From contig CAXKWD010000002.1 in the NCBI GenBank assembly GCA_964059195.1, positions 147,701,042-147,765,041 on the forward strand: a stretch of 64,000 nucleotides of DNA, written 5' to 3'. The notes under the pieces are model-generated. The model saw only the letters and a list, made by a program, of their open reading frames with translations. It was not told the DNA's origin and did no database searches. The position numbers and the translations under genes are program-made. Shown piece by piece: positions 22,650-33,485 of this stretch (positions within the stretch are counted from its first letter, which is position 1; each line of letters opens with the position of its first letter). Source of the stretch: Ectobius pallidus. Lineage: Eukaryota > Arthropoda > Insecta > Blattodea > Ectobiidae.

Positions 22650-22909
22650 ATGCCGGGCCAGAGATGTGCTGTGGCAGTGTGTAACAGTAATTTCTCAGAT
22701 TGCAAGAAGCTTGATTGTAACATTTCATTCCACGTCTTTCCAAAAATCAAAGATGTTCGCAAGCAATGGATTGTTGCTTGCCGAAGAAATGATTCTTGGA
22801 ATCCTGATACCAGTAGAGTTTGTTCCTTGCACTTCACGGAGCAGGATTACGAAAGGGATTTCAAAGCTGAACTGCTGAATTTACCAAGGGAAAAAACTAA
22901 GAGAAAAAG
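22650..22909 (+). CDS. THAP zinc-finger domain exon
   Basis: Eighty-seven codons from MPGQRCAVAVCNSNFSDCKK. It has the C2CH arrangement Cys6, Cys11 and a later Cys-x2-His in RVCSLHFTEQDY. It also has the FHVFP/KQWIVACRR core that matches THAP invariant Pro, Trp and Phe positions. A basic tail (KTKRKR) ends just before a donor-like GG|GTAAAT at 22910. The domain binds DNA and is the N-terminal domain of P-element transposases, though many host proteins carry it too. No stop or frameshift is seen. It may splice to the downstream gene at 23664 or be a separate truncated gene. Confidence 0.85.
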
Positions 22910-23663
22910 GTAAATAATATATTATACTATTATTATTAGTATTATTATAGCAATTGTTGTTCATCATATTTACATGGGCTTTTAGGACTACAGAACATTG
23001 TTTGGCTTTATATGCGCAGCTATGTCGGGATGACTGAATAAAAAGGTACCTCCGAAGAATATCATTATTGAAGATTAATTCCTCAATTGCACTGGAAAGC
23101 GTATTTTTATTGAGAAATTAGTCGGCAGCAAGGCAATATTTGGCGTTTCTTCTGAACGAAATTATTGAAGATAAATATTCACAGCTCTCGGTAGATCATG
23201 GAGTAAAGGGCCCATGGATTTAACCAGACTAAATTATATCACTGGTCATCATGATTTTTGTCTCATGAGTATCAATAGTTGTACTTAATGCAGTTTTTTA
23301 TCATGTTTTCAAATATGTATTCGGAATTTCTCCATCACCCACAGTTTTTTTAAATTTCAATTAATGGATTTAAATATATTTTTTTAACAAACAGCCATTT
23401 GTCCATTGTAAAATAAATCTCCTAGAGCATTGTAAATGTGATGGAACCAAATGAGCTAACTCAAATAGTACCGTTGCTACTGTTGTGCAAGTTCAGACTG
23501 TACAGACAGGCACAAACATGATCATGCATTCATTCATTACAACGATGTCGGTTGTGAGAGAGCAGTGAACCAGTAAACACGTAATTGTGAGTGCATTGTG
23601 TCTGGATTATTGTATATTACATATTTACAAATTTATTTCTTTTAATTTGTTGTTAGTTACAAA

Positions 23664-25479
23664 ATGCCTACAGCTTGTTTAAATCATCCTAACAACTTTT
23701 GTTATATATGTGGTGAACTGACGCTCAAGTCCCAAAGGTGAAACCTTACTCCATTAGTAAAAAAGTGTTATGAACTTTATTTTGGGTGTAAAGTGGGGGA
23801 CCAAACAAGGACCTGGGCCCCACATATCTGTTGTTTATCGTGTAGTAGGCTTCTCACTGCATGGAAGAATGGCACACGCCACATGCCATTTGCTATCCCT
23901 ATGATTTGGAGGGAACCCAAAGATCACTCCTCTGACTGTTATTTCTGCTTAACAAACATTAAAGGGATTACGTCAAAATCAAAACATACAGTGGTGTACC
24001 CTGACTTGCAATCTGCAATGAGACCAGTTCCACACAACGAAGAATTGCCCATACCAAAACCTCCAGAACATGTGACATTAGATGAAGAGAGCTCAGATTC
24101 CGATGGAAGTAAGGAAGAAGAAGAAACAGATTTGGTGATACAACTTTTGAACATAGCTGTTCATCTGAGCCTCATTTTTTGATTCAAGAAGATCTTAACA
24201 TTCTCTTACGAGATTTAAAATTATCCAAAAACCAGTCTGAAATGCTTGGTTCCCGGCTAAAAGGATGGAATCTTCTTCAAAAGAATACAAAGATATGTAA
24301 TTATCGTTGTCATCATTCTCAATTTAAAGGCTATTTTTCTGAAGAAAATGGCTTAGTGTTTTGTAATGACATTTCTTCTCTTATGGAGACATTTGGTATT
24401 GAACATAACCTAACAGAATGGCGCTTGTTCATTGATTCCTCCAAAGCAAGTTTAAAAGCAGTGCTTCTGCATAATGGAAATAAATTCCCATCAATACCTG
24501 TGGCTCACTCTGCTAGTATGAAAGAAACATATGAAAACTTTCAATTTATATTGGAAAAGCTTCAATATGCAGTGTATGAATGGAATATTTGTGGTGATTT
24601 GAAGGTAATTGCACTCAGTGGCGGACGCAGAGGGGGGGATTGGGGGGATAGATCCCCCCCCGAAATTTAAAAAAAAAGGCTATATATGCACTCTAAGTGG
24701 CCAGTTTTATAAACTAATTGTATAATATGTAAGTTAATTATTTTTTTTAGTATTCAAATCCCCCCCCGAAAAAAAATTCTGCGTCCGCCACTGATTGCAC
24801 TTATTCTTGGTCTGCAGCTTGGTTACACAAAGTACTGTTGCTTTTTGTGTCTTTGGAATAGTAGGGACAGAAAAAACCATTACATCAGAAAAATGTGAAA
24901 CATGACGCATTGTGTAATTCTAAAAATGTGTATCTACCTCCCTTACATATCAAACTATGATTGATGAAGAATTTCGTGAAAGCCATGGGCAATACTCCTG
25001 GTTTCATGTACTTAAAACAGAAGTTTCCTAAAATTAGTGAAGCAAAAATTAAAGAAGGGATATTTGTGGGTCCACAAATACGATCACTAATACATGATGA
25101 GAAGTTTGAGGAACTATTGAATCCACTGGAGAAAGCAGCTTGGCAAGCATTCAAAAAAGTAACTCACAGTTTTTTGGGAAATCGAAAGGCGGAAAATTAC
25201 CGTGATATTGTCAATGATCTTATAACATCTTATAAAAATTTGGGCTGTAATATGTCCTTAAAAATTCACTTCCTGCACTCGCACCTAGATTTCTTCCCGG
25301 AAAATCTTGGCGCAGTGAACGATGAGCACGGGGAACACTTTCATCAGGAGATTTCAGCTATAGAAAAGAGATATCAAGGCAAATGGAATCCTAATATGCT
25401 GGCCGATTATTGTTGGACCATCAAGAGGGATGCTCCACAGGTGAAATATAGCAGCAAATCGTCATTTCTTACTTTCTAG
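23664..25479 (+). pseudogene. dispersed arthropod transposon protein, Cys-rich N-terminus
   Basis: Starts MPTACLNHPNNFCYICGELT, reads through a TGA at 23739-23741 into a second Cys pair (HICCLSCSRLL) and SSDCYFCLTNIKGITSKSKH. A frameshift lies near 24135. Next come SRLKGWNLLQKNTKICNYR and EWRLFIDSSKASLKAVLLHN, then CGDLKVIAL where the 178-bp MITE interrupts, then ILGLQLGYTKYCCFLC. An in-frame TGA before LMKNFVKAMG precedes FPENLGAVNDEHGEHFHQ. The Asp residues in FIDSS and CGDLK and the Glu/His cluster in NDEHGE would suit an RNase H-type active site, but this is inference. I recognise the family as widespread and unnamed in insect genomes. Length would be about 600 residues. Confidence 0.75.
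24616..24793. mobile_element. hAT MITE, 178 bp
   Basis: Ends CAGTGGCGGACGCAGA and TCTGCGTCCGCCACTG are perfect 16-bp inverted repeats. The exact 8-bp duplication ATTGCACT lies at 24608-24615 and 24794-24801. Runs of C or G sit beside both ends. Removing it and one duplication restores the frame of the host protein from VIAL to ILGLQL. It is the innermost and therefore youngest insertion in the nest. Confidence 0.96.
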
Positions 25480-26177
25480 GTGAGTCCGAATGTTCGGATA
25501 TTGTGTATTTAAGAATGTAGGAAATATTAAAGTGTTTGAAATTATAAATGCCTGTCTCTCGGAAACCTTGCGTGATGGAGAAAAACGGATATCATATTTG
25601 AATTCAGGAGAAGAAATGCTATCAGAATCACATATTTTTCTTTCTGAGACAAAAAAAAGTTTCATTTTTGTTGCCCAGTGTATTTTATTAAATTTTTTGC
25701 GACTATTATTCACTTATATTGTTATATTGTCAGCACTCTTTTTATAATTTAATGATTTATTAAAAATAATTAATTATAAGTATTTAGGCTTTCACGGCCG
25801 GCGTCTGTTGAAGTCTTCCAAAATAATTTAGTTTCAAAGGGTCAATCTTTCAGTATGGGTACAAGTAGCCAGTTAATATCCATTATTATTGAGTCCACGA
25901 CTAAAATATTTAAGGATTTTTACGTAATTGCTAGTAGATCTATTTTATAGAAAAAAAGAACTCTGTACCGTTCCCATAGCTTTAGCGCCTAGAGTAATTA
26001 CCACTCTATTACTCATAATTCATAAACCATTCAAGATATAAACGTGGTACTTGATGTATAATAAAATTCAAATATTTCCCTAAAGCTTACATGCTTGAAT
26101 CATTTTTTGGTCACAGAAATAAACAAAATTGTCGCATAGTCAAATATGCTTCTTCCTGAACATTTCACGGTCGTCAC

Positions 26178-26661
26178 ATCATTCCGACAACTGAAGCGCC
26201 CGCAATAATTACCACTCAATTACTCATAAACCATTCGAGGTATAGGGCTAGAACTTCATTTGTATTAAAATTCAATTATTTCACTAAAACTTTCTCGCTT
26301 GAAGTTTTTTCAAGACACAAAAATACAAAAAATTGTCGCATAGGGAAATTTGCTTCTCCCTCCATGAATGTTGTGTAACGGGTGATGTTTATAAAATGAA
26401 ATAAAAACATTTGTGTCCGCTTTTTTAAGGCTCTGTTTTAACCATCAGTAGGGCTGATGTGTGTAGATTATTTCTGTACAAATTTCACAGGAATCCGACC
26501 ACGGGTTAATTAATGGTTACGAGTTTAATCACGCAGTGTAAGATTTTCTAGACTGAGTAAAAACTGGGAATTGCGAGATTAGGAATCTGGTGACGTCACG
26601 CACTCAAGTGCTGCGATTGGTCTATCCCAGAATACGCAACCTGTATAGTTTACTGATCTTG
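26178..26661. repeat. right TIR of the THAP element
   Basis: Inverted copy of 21983-22481. The proximal part (about 26197-26365) has a diverged extra copy in the same orientation at 25986-26155, so the right end carries a partial tandem duplication that the left end lacks. Confidence 0.85.
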
Positions 26662-26670
26662 GTTAACAGT

Positions 26671-27609
26671 GACTACCGCTTTGGGAAACTTTTGTTTCGT
26701 GGATCTAATTGCACTGTATACTTCCCCCATAACTTCATCTGGGTTTTTTGCAGTTTTTAGGTCATTGGTTCCCACATGTAGCACCACCACTTCAGGATTT
26801 TCTGGATATTTTTCGAAATTGTACTGAGATTCAACTTTGTTGGACAACTGATTTGCTTTTATTCCCCTATACACTTTAATATTCGCCCCCTTCACATTCA
26901 CATGCGCGATCATGGAATCACCAAGCACTAGCACTTTTTTAGTTTCTGCTGGAACTTCCTTTGTTAGGTTAGGAGCGTCCTGACGTGCTCATGAAGAGGA
27001 CCGTTGGATGGCATCTTCTTCTTGTAGCATGGATAGACGGTCGAATTTGTTTATAATCTGGATCCCCTGTGATTGCTGTTCCACATTCTTATTTCCTCTG
27101 CCACTGTTTTTCTTTACTGCTCTCGACCAGTCAGAATTTTGGTATAAATAATTCCCATTTGAATCATTTAGCTCTTGTAGCTGATACATTAATGCAGATC
27201 TCTCGTTAAGTAGGTCACTGACCGCTTTCTCGTATTCACCGGTCTTGTTTTGTATTTCATGTTTCTCCTTTTGTAGTGAAGCCACCTTCTGATTCAGGTC
27301 TTGTTTTTCCGATCTCAATACTTTGATTTCTTGCAGCGAATGTTGTAGATCTTTATTCAGAATTTCTATTACTTTATGGAGAGACTCAATAATCTCCGAT
27401 TCATTACGCGATGTCTGATGCGTAGGCGTAACTGTGTTCCGATCCTTGATGTGTTTCTCATTAACGGAACTTGTAATTGTTCTATCCCCATTTTCTCTCA
27501 TACCTGGATCCTTAGTGGTTCTGTTATCACTCCTTTTGTCCAGTTTGACAAAGGTACTATCTATATTTTCCTGTATTTTCCGGAGCGTGACCACATTACT
27601 CAGCGCCAT
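26671..27609 (-). pseudogene. LINE ORF1: coiled coil plus SGNH esterase, first part
   Basis: Starts MALSNVVTLRKIQENIDSTF. Residues about 75-145 form a heptad-rich coiled coil (IIESLHKVIEILNKDLQHSL onward). A TGA at 26989-26991 interrupts, then the same frame continues to KKVLVLGDSMIAHVNVKG (SGNH block I with the nucleophile Ser) and VVVLHVGTNDLKTA (block III). It is cut by the THAP element at 26670 and resumes at 21973. ORF1 proteins with an esterase are known in CR1-type LINEs and probably help bind RNA or membranes. The single TGA and a later one-base shift are the only defects seen. Confidence 0.8.
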
Positions 27610-28434
27610 ATTGGCAATGTATCACTGGCAGTGGTTAAAGAATGTGAAAAGCACAACATCTCATTTGTTCTTCTTCCACCAAATAGCACGCACATTCTGC
27701 AGCCCCTGGACGTGAGCTTCTTTGGGCCTGGAAGAATGTGCTGATAAATTGGAAAATGTGCTCACATGGTCCATTGTCTAGAGACGCCTTTCCATCACTT
27801 CTTAAAGAGACATTGGAAAAGATAGAAGCACATAAAGTGGACAACATAAGAAGCGGCTTCCGCACGACGGGATTGATTCCGTTTGATCCACAGAGGGTCA
27901 TCAAGAAGTTCCCACATGTTGTAGATCCTCATGAAAAATCAACATCTTGGTCCTCCAGTTTTGAGACTGTACTATCTCAAGCACGATATGGTACTGGTAC
28001 AGCCACAAGGACCATCCGTCGCCGTCGCAAGCTGGATGTGCCTCCGGGAAAGTCCATCATTGGCGCTCACTTTGCTCACCAAGAGGCTGTTGTGGAAAAT
28101 CAGACAGACAGAAGAGAGAACTCGTCGCACGAGGATTACGATATATTGTCAGTGAATCCTGAACTTAATCTTGATTTAGAAACCTTTGTTGTAGTGAACT
28201 ACAATTATGAGTCAGGAAACAGAACACTCACTAGGAAGTATGTTGGAGTGGTAGTTGACATAGGAGCACGGAATGTGACTAAAATTTTTGCGATCACACA
28301 ATGGCAGTAAGAGAATGTTCGTCTTTCCAGATATAGAGGACGAGGATACAGTTGCTAAAGAACAGATTCTGGAAATACTGCTGAAACCACGAGAGAAGAG
28401 AGGAACATTCATTTTTGATAAAGACATTTTGTAA
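27607..28434 (+). pseudogene. pogo transposase, C-terminal part
   Basis: Resumes directly after the LINE with IGNVSLAVVKECEKHNISFV, then LPPNSTHILQPLDV, where the last Asp is the third catalytic residue. A frameshift near 27726-27738 moves the frame to LINWKMCSHGPLSRDAFPSL and a long hydrophilic tail. Another near 28285, in AAAATTTTTG, moves to FLRSHNGSKRMFVFPDIEDE, and the protein ends KDIL with TAA at 28432-28434. The reading continues the 17041-17913 part, for a total of about 560 residues, normal for a Tigger-like transposase. Confidence 0.88.
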
Positions 28435-28959
28435 ATAATTTCAAAATTTAGACAGTGGAAAATTCAGAACAAAAGTACTTGTCCTTTGGAAAAAGTTGTA
28501 GAAATTTCTCTTATCTAGATGCCATGATTTAGTACCTAGGTATAATCATTTGATTTACTTTAAGTGTGAACATACTGCGTTTCACTTGTCTTGTGTGTTA
28601 AGAATGTTCTGTAACCATTTTATATAGTGTAGTGATAAATAAAGAGTAGGTGTACAGTTCAATATTATATTTTTTTGTTATTCTGTGTCCGAAATAACCC
28701 CATACATGGGGAAAACACGGACAGAAATGAAAAACTATTGTCTGTCCGAAGTTACCCGAACCAGCGGGTTAAATTCGGACAACTTTCATTATTTTTTAAA
28801 TCTTTGAGGTAAACAATTAGTTGCACCTCTCAGCATTTATCGGGCTCCTAGATTGTTAACCTACTCATCCAAAAATAAATAAATTTCGTACGTCTGATGG
28901 TTACCAACGTACAGTAAAAAATAAGCAAAAAACGTCCGAAATTACCCCATATGACGGTA

Positions 28960-30540
28960 TTTAATGATTTGAAGCTTAAACTAACTAGACAGAAGAATAT
29001 CTTTGAGCAACCATCAAACACTGCTGGTTTAAAGGCATTTTATGAGGTATGTTTAGAGCTAGCTAAAAGTAAAAAGTCTTTAGGGATGGTGAGCTCATTA
29101 AGAGATGTGCTATAAAAATGACATCTTCATTTGGAGATAATAAGATGGCTAAACATTTTGAAACAGTTTCCTTGTCTCATCAGACAGTAAGTAGAAGAGT
29201 TAATGATATGGGTGGTGAAGTTTCCGGTTCTCTCAAGGGCATTTTGGAAAAAATGTTTATTTTACTCTTTAGCTCTAGATGAGAGCAAAGATATAGCTAA
29301 CATCAGCCAACTCCTTATCTTTGTCAGAATAATAAACGAAGAATTTGAAATTCATGAAGAACTGTTGGAATTAAAATCATTAGAAACCAGCACAAAAGGT
29401 ATTGACATATTCAACGCACTGAATGATATCGTTCCTAAATATGGAGGTTTTGGGAAGTGCTCTGGCATTGCAACAGATGGAGAAAAAGGAATGGTTGATG
29501 ATAAAACTGGGTTAGTAGAACTGTGTAAAGAAAAAGGCATGAATTAATTTTTCCACTGCATTATCCACCTGGAGGCACTCTGTGGAGACAATGAAAACTG
29601 TTGTAAATACTGTAAATTTAATAAGGGGAGGGCAATAAAGCCCATAGACACAGAGCTTTTATTGCATTCCTGGACAATTTGGAAGCTGAGTATGGTGACA
29701 TATCATTGTACTGTGAAGTGCACTGGCTGAGTGCTGGAAATCGCCTGTGAAGTGCACTGGCTAAGTGCTGGAAATCGCCTGCAACAATCTTTTTGGGTTG
29801 AGGAATGAAATTCTTGCTTTTCTCAGAAACGAAAACATTGGGCAGGAGTATCAACAAAAAGTGGAAGAAATCCAGTTTTTGAATAATCTTGTTTTTCTGA
29901 CAGATATAACATTCCATCTAAATGCTTTCAACCTGAAACTACAAGGCAGAAAACAAAATATTTCCCAGCTTTGTGGACATATTGAGGGCTTCCGCAAAAC
30001 ACTTGAAGTATTGCACATTGCACTGAAGGCAAATAATATGGCACACTTCCCATCTTGTCAGTAGTTAAAAGAAGAAAAACATGACACAAATTTTAATATG
30101 TTTCATCAAATAATAATAGACATCAAGAAACAGTTCCAGGACAGATTCCAGGATTTTGACTCCCTAAAACCAAAACTTGCACTTGCCCCATGGATACTGA
30201 AGTGAGTGAGGTGCCTGCGACCTTCAAGTGGAAATTTGTGATCTTCAGGCAGACCCATTCTATCAGACTAAAAAGTGTGATGTCTCTGAAAATTTATGGA
30301 AACTGATTTCTAAAGAACGTTTTCCTAAACTGCTTAAATTCTCTGTGCAAATGTTATCGCTATTTGGCAGTACATATGTGTGCAAAAGTGCTTTTTCTGC
30401 TCTCAAATAAATTAAATAAAAAACGAGAAATTGCATTGAAAGTGCTCTACTGGAATCGAGCCTGAGATTTTGTCTTACTGAACTTACAGTGGATATCAAT
30501 AAACTTGTATCAGGAAAGTTGTGCCAATCATCACATTGAT
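28960..30540 (+). pseudogene. hAT transposase (GTF2IRD2-like), catalytic and C-terminal part
   Basis: Continues the N-terminal part with LKLKLTRQKNIFEQPS, then FYSLALDESKDIANISQLLI (first catalytic Asp in LDES), IATDGEKGM (second Asp region), CEVHWLSAGNRL and the C-terminal dimerisation block FGSTYVCKSAFSALK followed by LRFCLTELTVDINKLV. The order and spacing match GTF2IRD2/SCAND3-type hAT transposases of about 600 residues. It is broken by frameshifts, by a 35-bp tandem duplication at 29712-29782 over the CEVHWLSAGNRL segment, and by a TAA just after SALK. No intact copy could be made from this locus. Confidence 0.82.
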
Positions 30541-30954
30541 TTTTCGACTGTGAAATGAAGTGGTATATTAAACTAGTATATTAAACTTCTTTTAATATAA
30601 ATTTTAATAAAAGTTTTTGAATAAAATATGACATATTTGATATATAGTTCGTTTATGTAATTTTTCTTTCTGGAATGTCTCTGGCCCTCACATTCCTATA
30701 CTAAAGTTTGATTGGCCCTCGGGTAACTAAGGTTGAACCACACTGGCTTAGAAGATTATAGGGGTTTGCATTCCGCCACTATAGGATGTTACAAAAATAT
30801 GTTAACCATATGATTATTTAGAGCTGATGGAGGCGGTGCTGGCACTAAAGAGTATGAATTCAGCCAGGCCGATCCTCTCGTATCTGGCACTTAAAGGAAG
30901 GAATGCCGCTCTACTGCTTGGTGCTGAAAGGGTTATTCGACATTTGGAAATAAC

Positions 30955-33190
30955 CAGTGATGGGAAGTAATTGAGTAAAAGTAATCGGATTACAGTAACG
31001 ATTCCTTTTTTGGTCCCATTTACTTGTAATCGTTACTTTTTTAAAAATGTAATTTTTACTGGTAATTTACTTCTGGAAATAAAATTGTAATCGTTACTTT
31101 TGAGTAATCGTTACATTTTAGTAATCGAAAAGTATCGAATTGAGAATTTGGCAATGTTGCTTTTTTCTACTCGCTGGCAGTCGCTGCAGCGGTGGTGAAC
31201 TTTGCATTCTTTTTTAAGCGAACGTAAAGCGCTCAAAGCTATGGTTTGTCTACGGCGTTCATCGCTGCCTGTTGCTCTCCAGTAAATCAATGCACCCGGT
31301 TTGTCTACGACGATGAACGCCGGGGTCGGCGGTGATCGCCGGCAGTTGCTTCTGAGGCAAATTCAGGGCGATGAACGGCGCAGATTGTCATGCATATAGT
31401 AGGTCAAGAAAAGCAGAAGACAGCCATTTTGCACAAAGTACGGCCATTTTTCCCAAGTTGCAGATGAAATGTTATAGATTTCATCTCTAAACACATTGCC
31501 CTGTATGACATGAGCTTAAAGGACCATAAAGATAGCTACACAAACGAAAATGTGTGGAAAATGGTAGATAAATTGTTAGAAAACACTGTTATCTGTAATT
31601 ACAATTTATGTAACATACAGTAAAATTACCAGTTCATTTATTAGTAAAAATATTTCCGATATATTATTACCGGTTTTATTATTTTATTATTCACTGAACC
31701 ATTTAACATTAGTTCACCAAAAGTGAATTTCCTTTGTTCCTGTCAGCGTTTTATCTTGAGTGAGCGTTTATAGGCTATGCTGAGGTTATGAAAGCTAGCA
31801 AATTTCCAAATTCCATGTCCCCCCCACCACACCGAGCTGTTTGACATGGCCAACTATAACTGTGGATAGCAACAGTATCATGGACGATGATCTACCGTAA
31901 AGAAACCACCCCTACAACGATGATCGCTGACCCCGGCGATGAACGCTGTAGACAAACCATAGCTTTAAAGCAGTGACGCGACATTCGACATGGCAAGTCA
32001 GCATTTCTGCTGAAAAACATGGCTAACGCGACATCAGCTGAGATGAGCGGAAGTCAAAAGTATGGTGTGTGTGTGTGTTTTTTTTTTTTTTTTTTTAATG
32101 GCGACCACAGTCAGAGCAATTTACGGGGAGCGATACTACATTTAATTAGATTTCTGTATGGTTTCTAATCATTTCAAGACGGGTTCAAGAAATTAAAATT
32201 AATTTTCTCAGCCTATAAAATTTATTTATTATTTCCCTTTCTTTGAAAAGAAGGTTATGTGTTCCACATTATAAAACTAAGCTCAAACTAACCTCAACTT
32301 CAAAGTTAATTACCGAGCATTAGAGACTGTTGAAAATAATGCTTGTGGCATTGAAAATTCATTTATTCTGTATGAGGACCAGTGATTTACAACAAGGTGA
32401 CATTCACATATAATTCTGATAGTAGGATTCTTGATTCCGGTATTTGTCTTTTTCTAATTTGATCAAATCTAATCTATTGTGATACTGCAATATTACGCCG
32501 TGTGTTGCGGGGTTTCACAATATATTGTAAATGTCACTTTATGGGTTTTGCTACATGAACTGTCATGGCCTTCTTTTTAACCCCAGTGAAGCTGAAGCGA
32601 TTTACAGATTCGGTTTAAAAAAGATCGAAAAATGCACCCTATATATTTTTTTTTTTTCAAAAATGTTTCAGTTAAAATGTTTTTAGTAAGAACATTTCTT
32701 ATTTAAGTATATTTTGAAATTTGCTTCTCATTTTCAATTGGTATAGGCTAACATCGTCACAACTAATATCCAGGTTGGAGGTAATATTAAAAGAACTTAC
32801 TCATGACGTATGGAAATATTGGTATTGATCTGTTTTGTTTGTTTGGTCATTAATAATTTTAGACTTTGTAACGTCCCAAGCAACTTTATTAGCTGAATGG
32901 CCCAATAGTTTCTGTCCTTTTGCCCCCCCCCCAAAAAAGAAAAAAATTAGGTACCGGTACTGCCATTTTGTAAAATAATTGTAATTGTAATTTTACTGAT
33001 TACTTTTTTGTGCCCCCCAAAAAAGAAGAAATTTTTAGGTACTGGCATTTTGTAAAGTAATTGTAATTGTAATTGTAATTTTACTGATTACTTTTTCAAA
33101 AAGTAATTTGTAATTGTAATTAAGTAAAATTTTTCTCAAGTAATTGTAATTCAGCCCAATTACTATTTTTTTGTAATTTTCCCATCACTG
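30955..33190. mobile_element. hAT-type element without recognisable transposase
   Basis: It begins CAGTGATGGGAAGTAATTGA and ends AATTTTCCCATCACTG, with an exact 8-bp duplication GAAATAAC at 30947-30954 and 33191-33198. Both ends carry many GTAATTACTTTT-like units (subterminal repeats). About 2.2 kb in total, of which 31242-31959 is a nested TIR element. No transposase motifs were seen. Confidence 0.93.
31242..31959. mobile_element. nested TIR element in the hAT
   Basis: TGGTTTGTCTACGGCGTTCA at the left is repeated inverted at the right as GAACGCTGTAGACAAACCA, each flanked by TA. AAAGC and GCTTT adjoin these, so the inverted repeat may extend outward and the exact ends are not certain. GATGAACG/CGTTCATC and CCCCGGCGAT motifs form longer subterminal inverted repeats. 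No coding sequence. Confidence 0.75.
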
Positions 33191-33338
33191 GAAATAACAG
33201 TAACTTTTAATACTTTGTGTGCTCTGGAAGTTAGTTAGTAAGCAAGGTGGTTTTCTTTAAAATCAACTTTGAAATAAAATATTGCCAGATATTATTTCTT
33301 TTTTAAATCATAAGGATTCTATTTATCTGTTGTTGCAG

Positions 33339-33485
33339 CTGGTTTCCTTAAATGCCAATGGACAAGCAGTTCTTCTGGAGAGTATAATCAGCAATTTGTT
33401 AAACTGTTTAACTGATCCATCTCCAACAGTAAGAAGATTATGCCTTAGAGGACTTGCTTCAGTTTCTGATCTTGCCCAGGAACAG
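33339..33485 (+). CDS. MROH1: MROH1-like HEAT-repeat gene, internal exon b
   Basis: A 147-bp, phase 0-0 exon between TGTTGTTGCAG and GTAATA. It encodes LVSLNANGQAVLLESIISNL, then LNCLTDPSPTVRRLCLRGLA and ends AQEQ. The DPSPTVRRLCLRGLAS block is a strong HEAT-repeat helix B and resembles the corresponding MROH1 segment. It directly continues the exon at 9462-9576, giving about 87 joined residues without stops. No further exon of this gene was recognised up to 64000, so the next intron is either over 30 kb or the next exon was missed. Confidence 0.75.

Larger units (their letters stand above)
21983..26661 (+). mobile_element. THAP-encoding DNA transposon with about 500-bp TIRs
   Basis: It begins CAAGGCTTGTAAACTAC and ends GTTTACTGATCTTG. 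The 9-bp GTTAACAGT is present at both junctions (21974-21982, 26662-26670), so the duplication is 8 or 9 bp. The left TIR (21983 to about 22481) and right TIR (about 26178-26661) are inverted copies with a few percent divergence and indels. Inside, on the plus strand, are a THAP-domain exon and a second, dispersed arthropod protein. An 8-bp duplication and THAP suggest the P superfamily, but the second protein does not show motifs I can match to P transposase. Confidence 0.88.
17911..27609 (-). mobile_element. CR1/Daphne-like LINE inserted in the pogo transposase
   Basis: Minus-strand non-LTR retrotransposon with two ORFs. The 3' end lies at 17911-17930, where an AATAAA-like signal is followed by TATCTTATCTTATC as tail. 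The 5' end coincides with the ORF1 start codon at 27609. A short CAT is shared at both junctions and may be all that is left of a target duplication. Its own sequence totals about 4.5 kb. It contains two later insertions: the THAP element at 21983-26661 and a LINE 3' fragment at about 18895-19375. Confidence 0.85.
16630..28957 (+). mobile_element. pogo/Tigger-type element inserted in the hAT
   Basis: Ends are CCGTCATATGGGGTAATTTT and, at the right, ATTACCCCATATGACGG, flanked by TA (16628-16629, 28958-28959). A GGGTAATTTCGGAC-type motif recurs beside both ends, at about 16661, 17026, 28686, 28741 and 28932. Its own sequence is 16630-17910 and 27607-28957, about 2.6 kb. A LINE fills the rest. 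Confidence 0.93.
15889..30745 (+). mobile_element. hAT element (GTF2IRD2-like), host of a five-deep nest
   Basis: It starts CAGTGTGGATCAACCTGCCA and ends TAACTAAGGTTGAACCACACTG, giving inverted ends with CAGTGTGG-TCAACCT in common. The 8-bp duplication GCTTAGAA is exact at 15881-15888 and 30746-30753. Its own sequence is only 15889-16629 and 28958-30745, about 2.5 kb. The rest is later insertions, of which the pogo element is the outermost. It inserted into the intron of the MROH1-like gene. Confidence 0.93.

Noticed and set aside
22650..22909. THAP exon as a normal host gene
   Set aside because: It lies between the long TIRs of a mobile element nested in a LINE, so host function is unlikely without other evidence.
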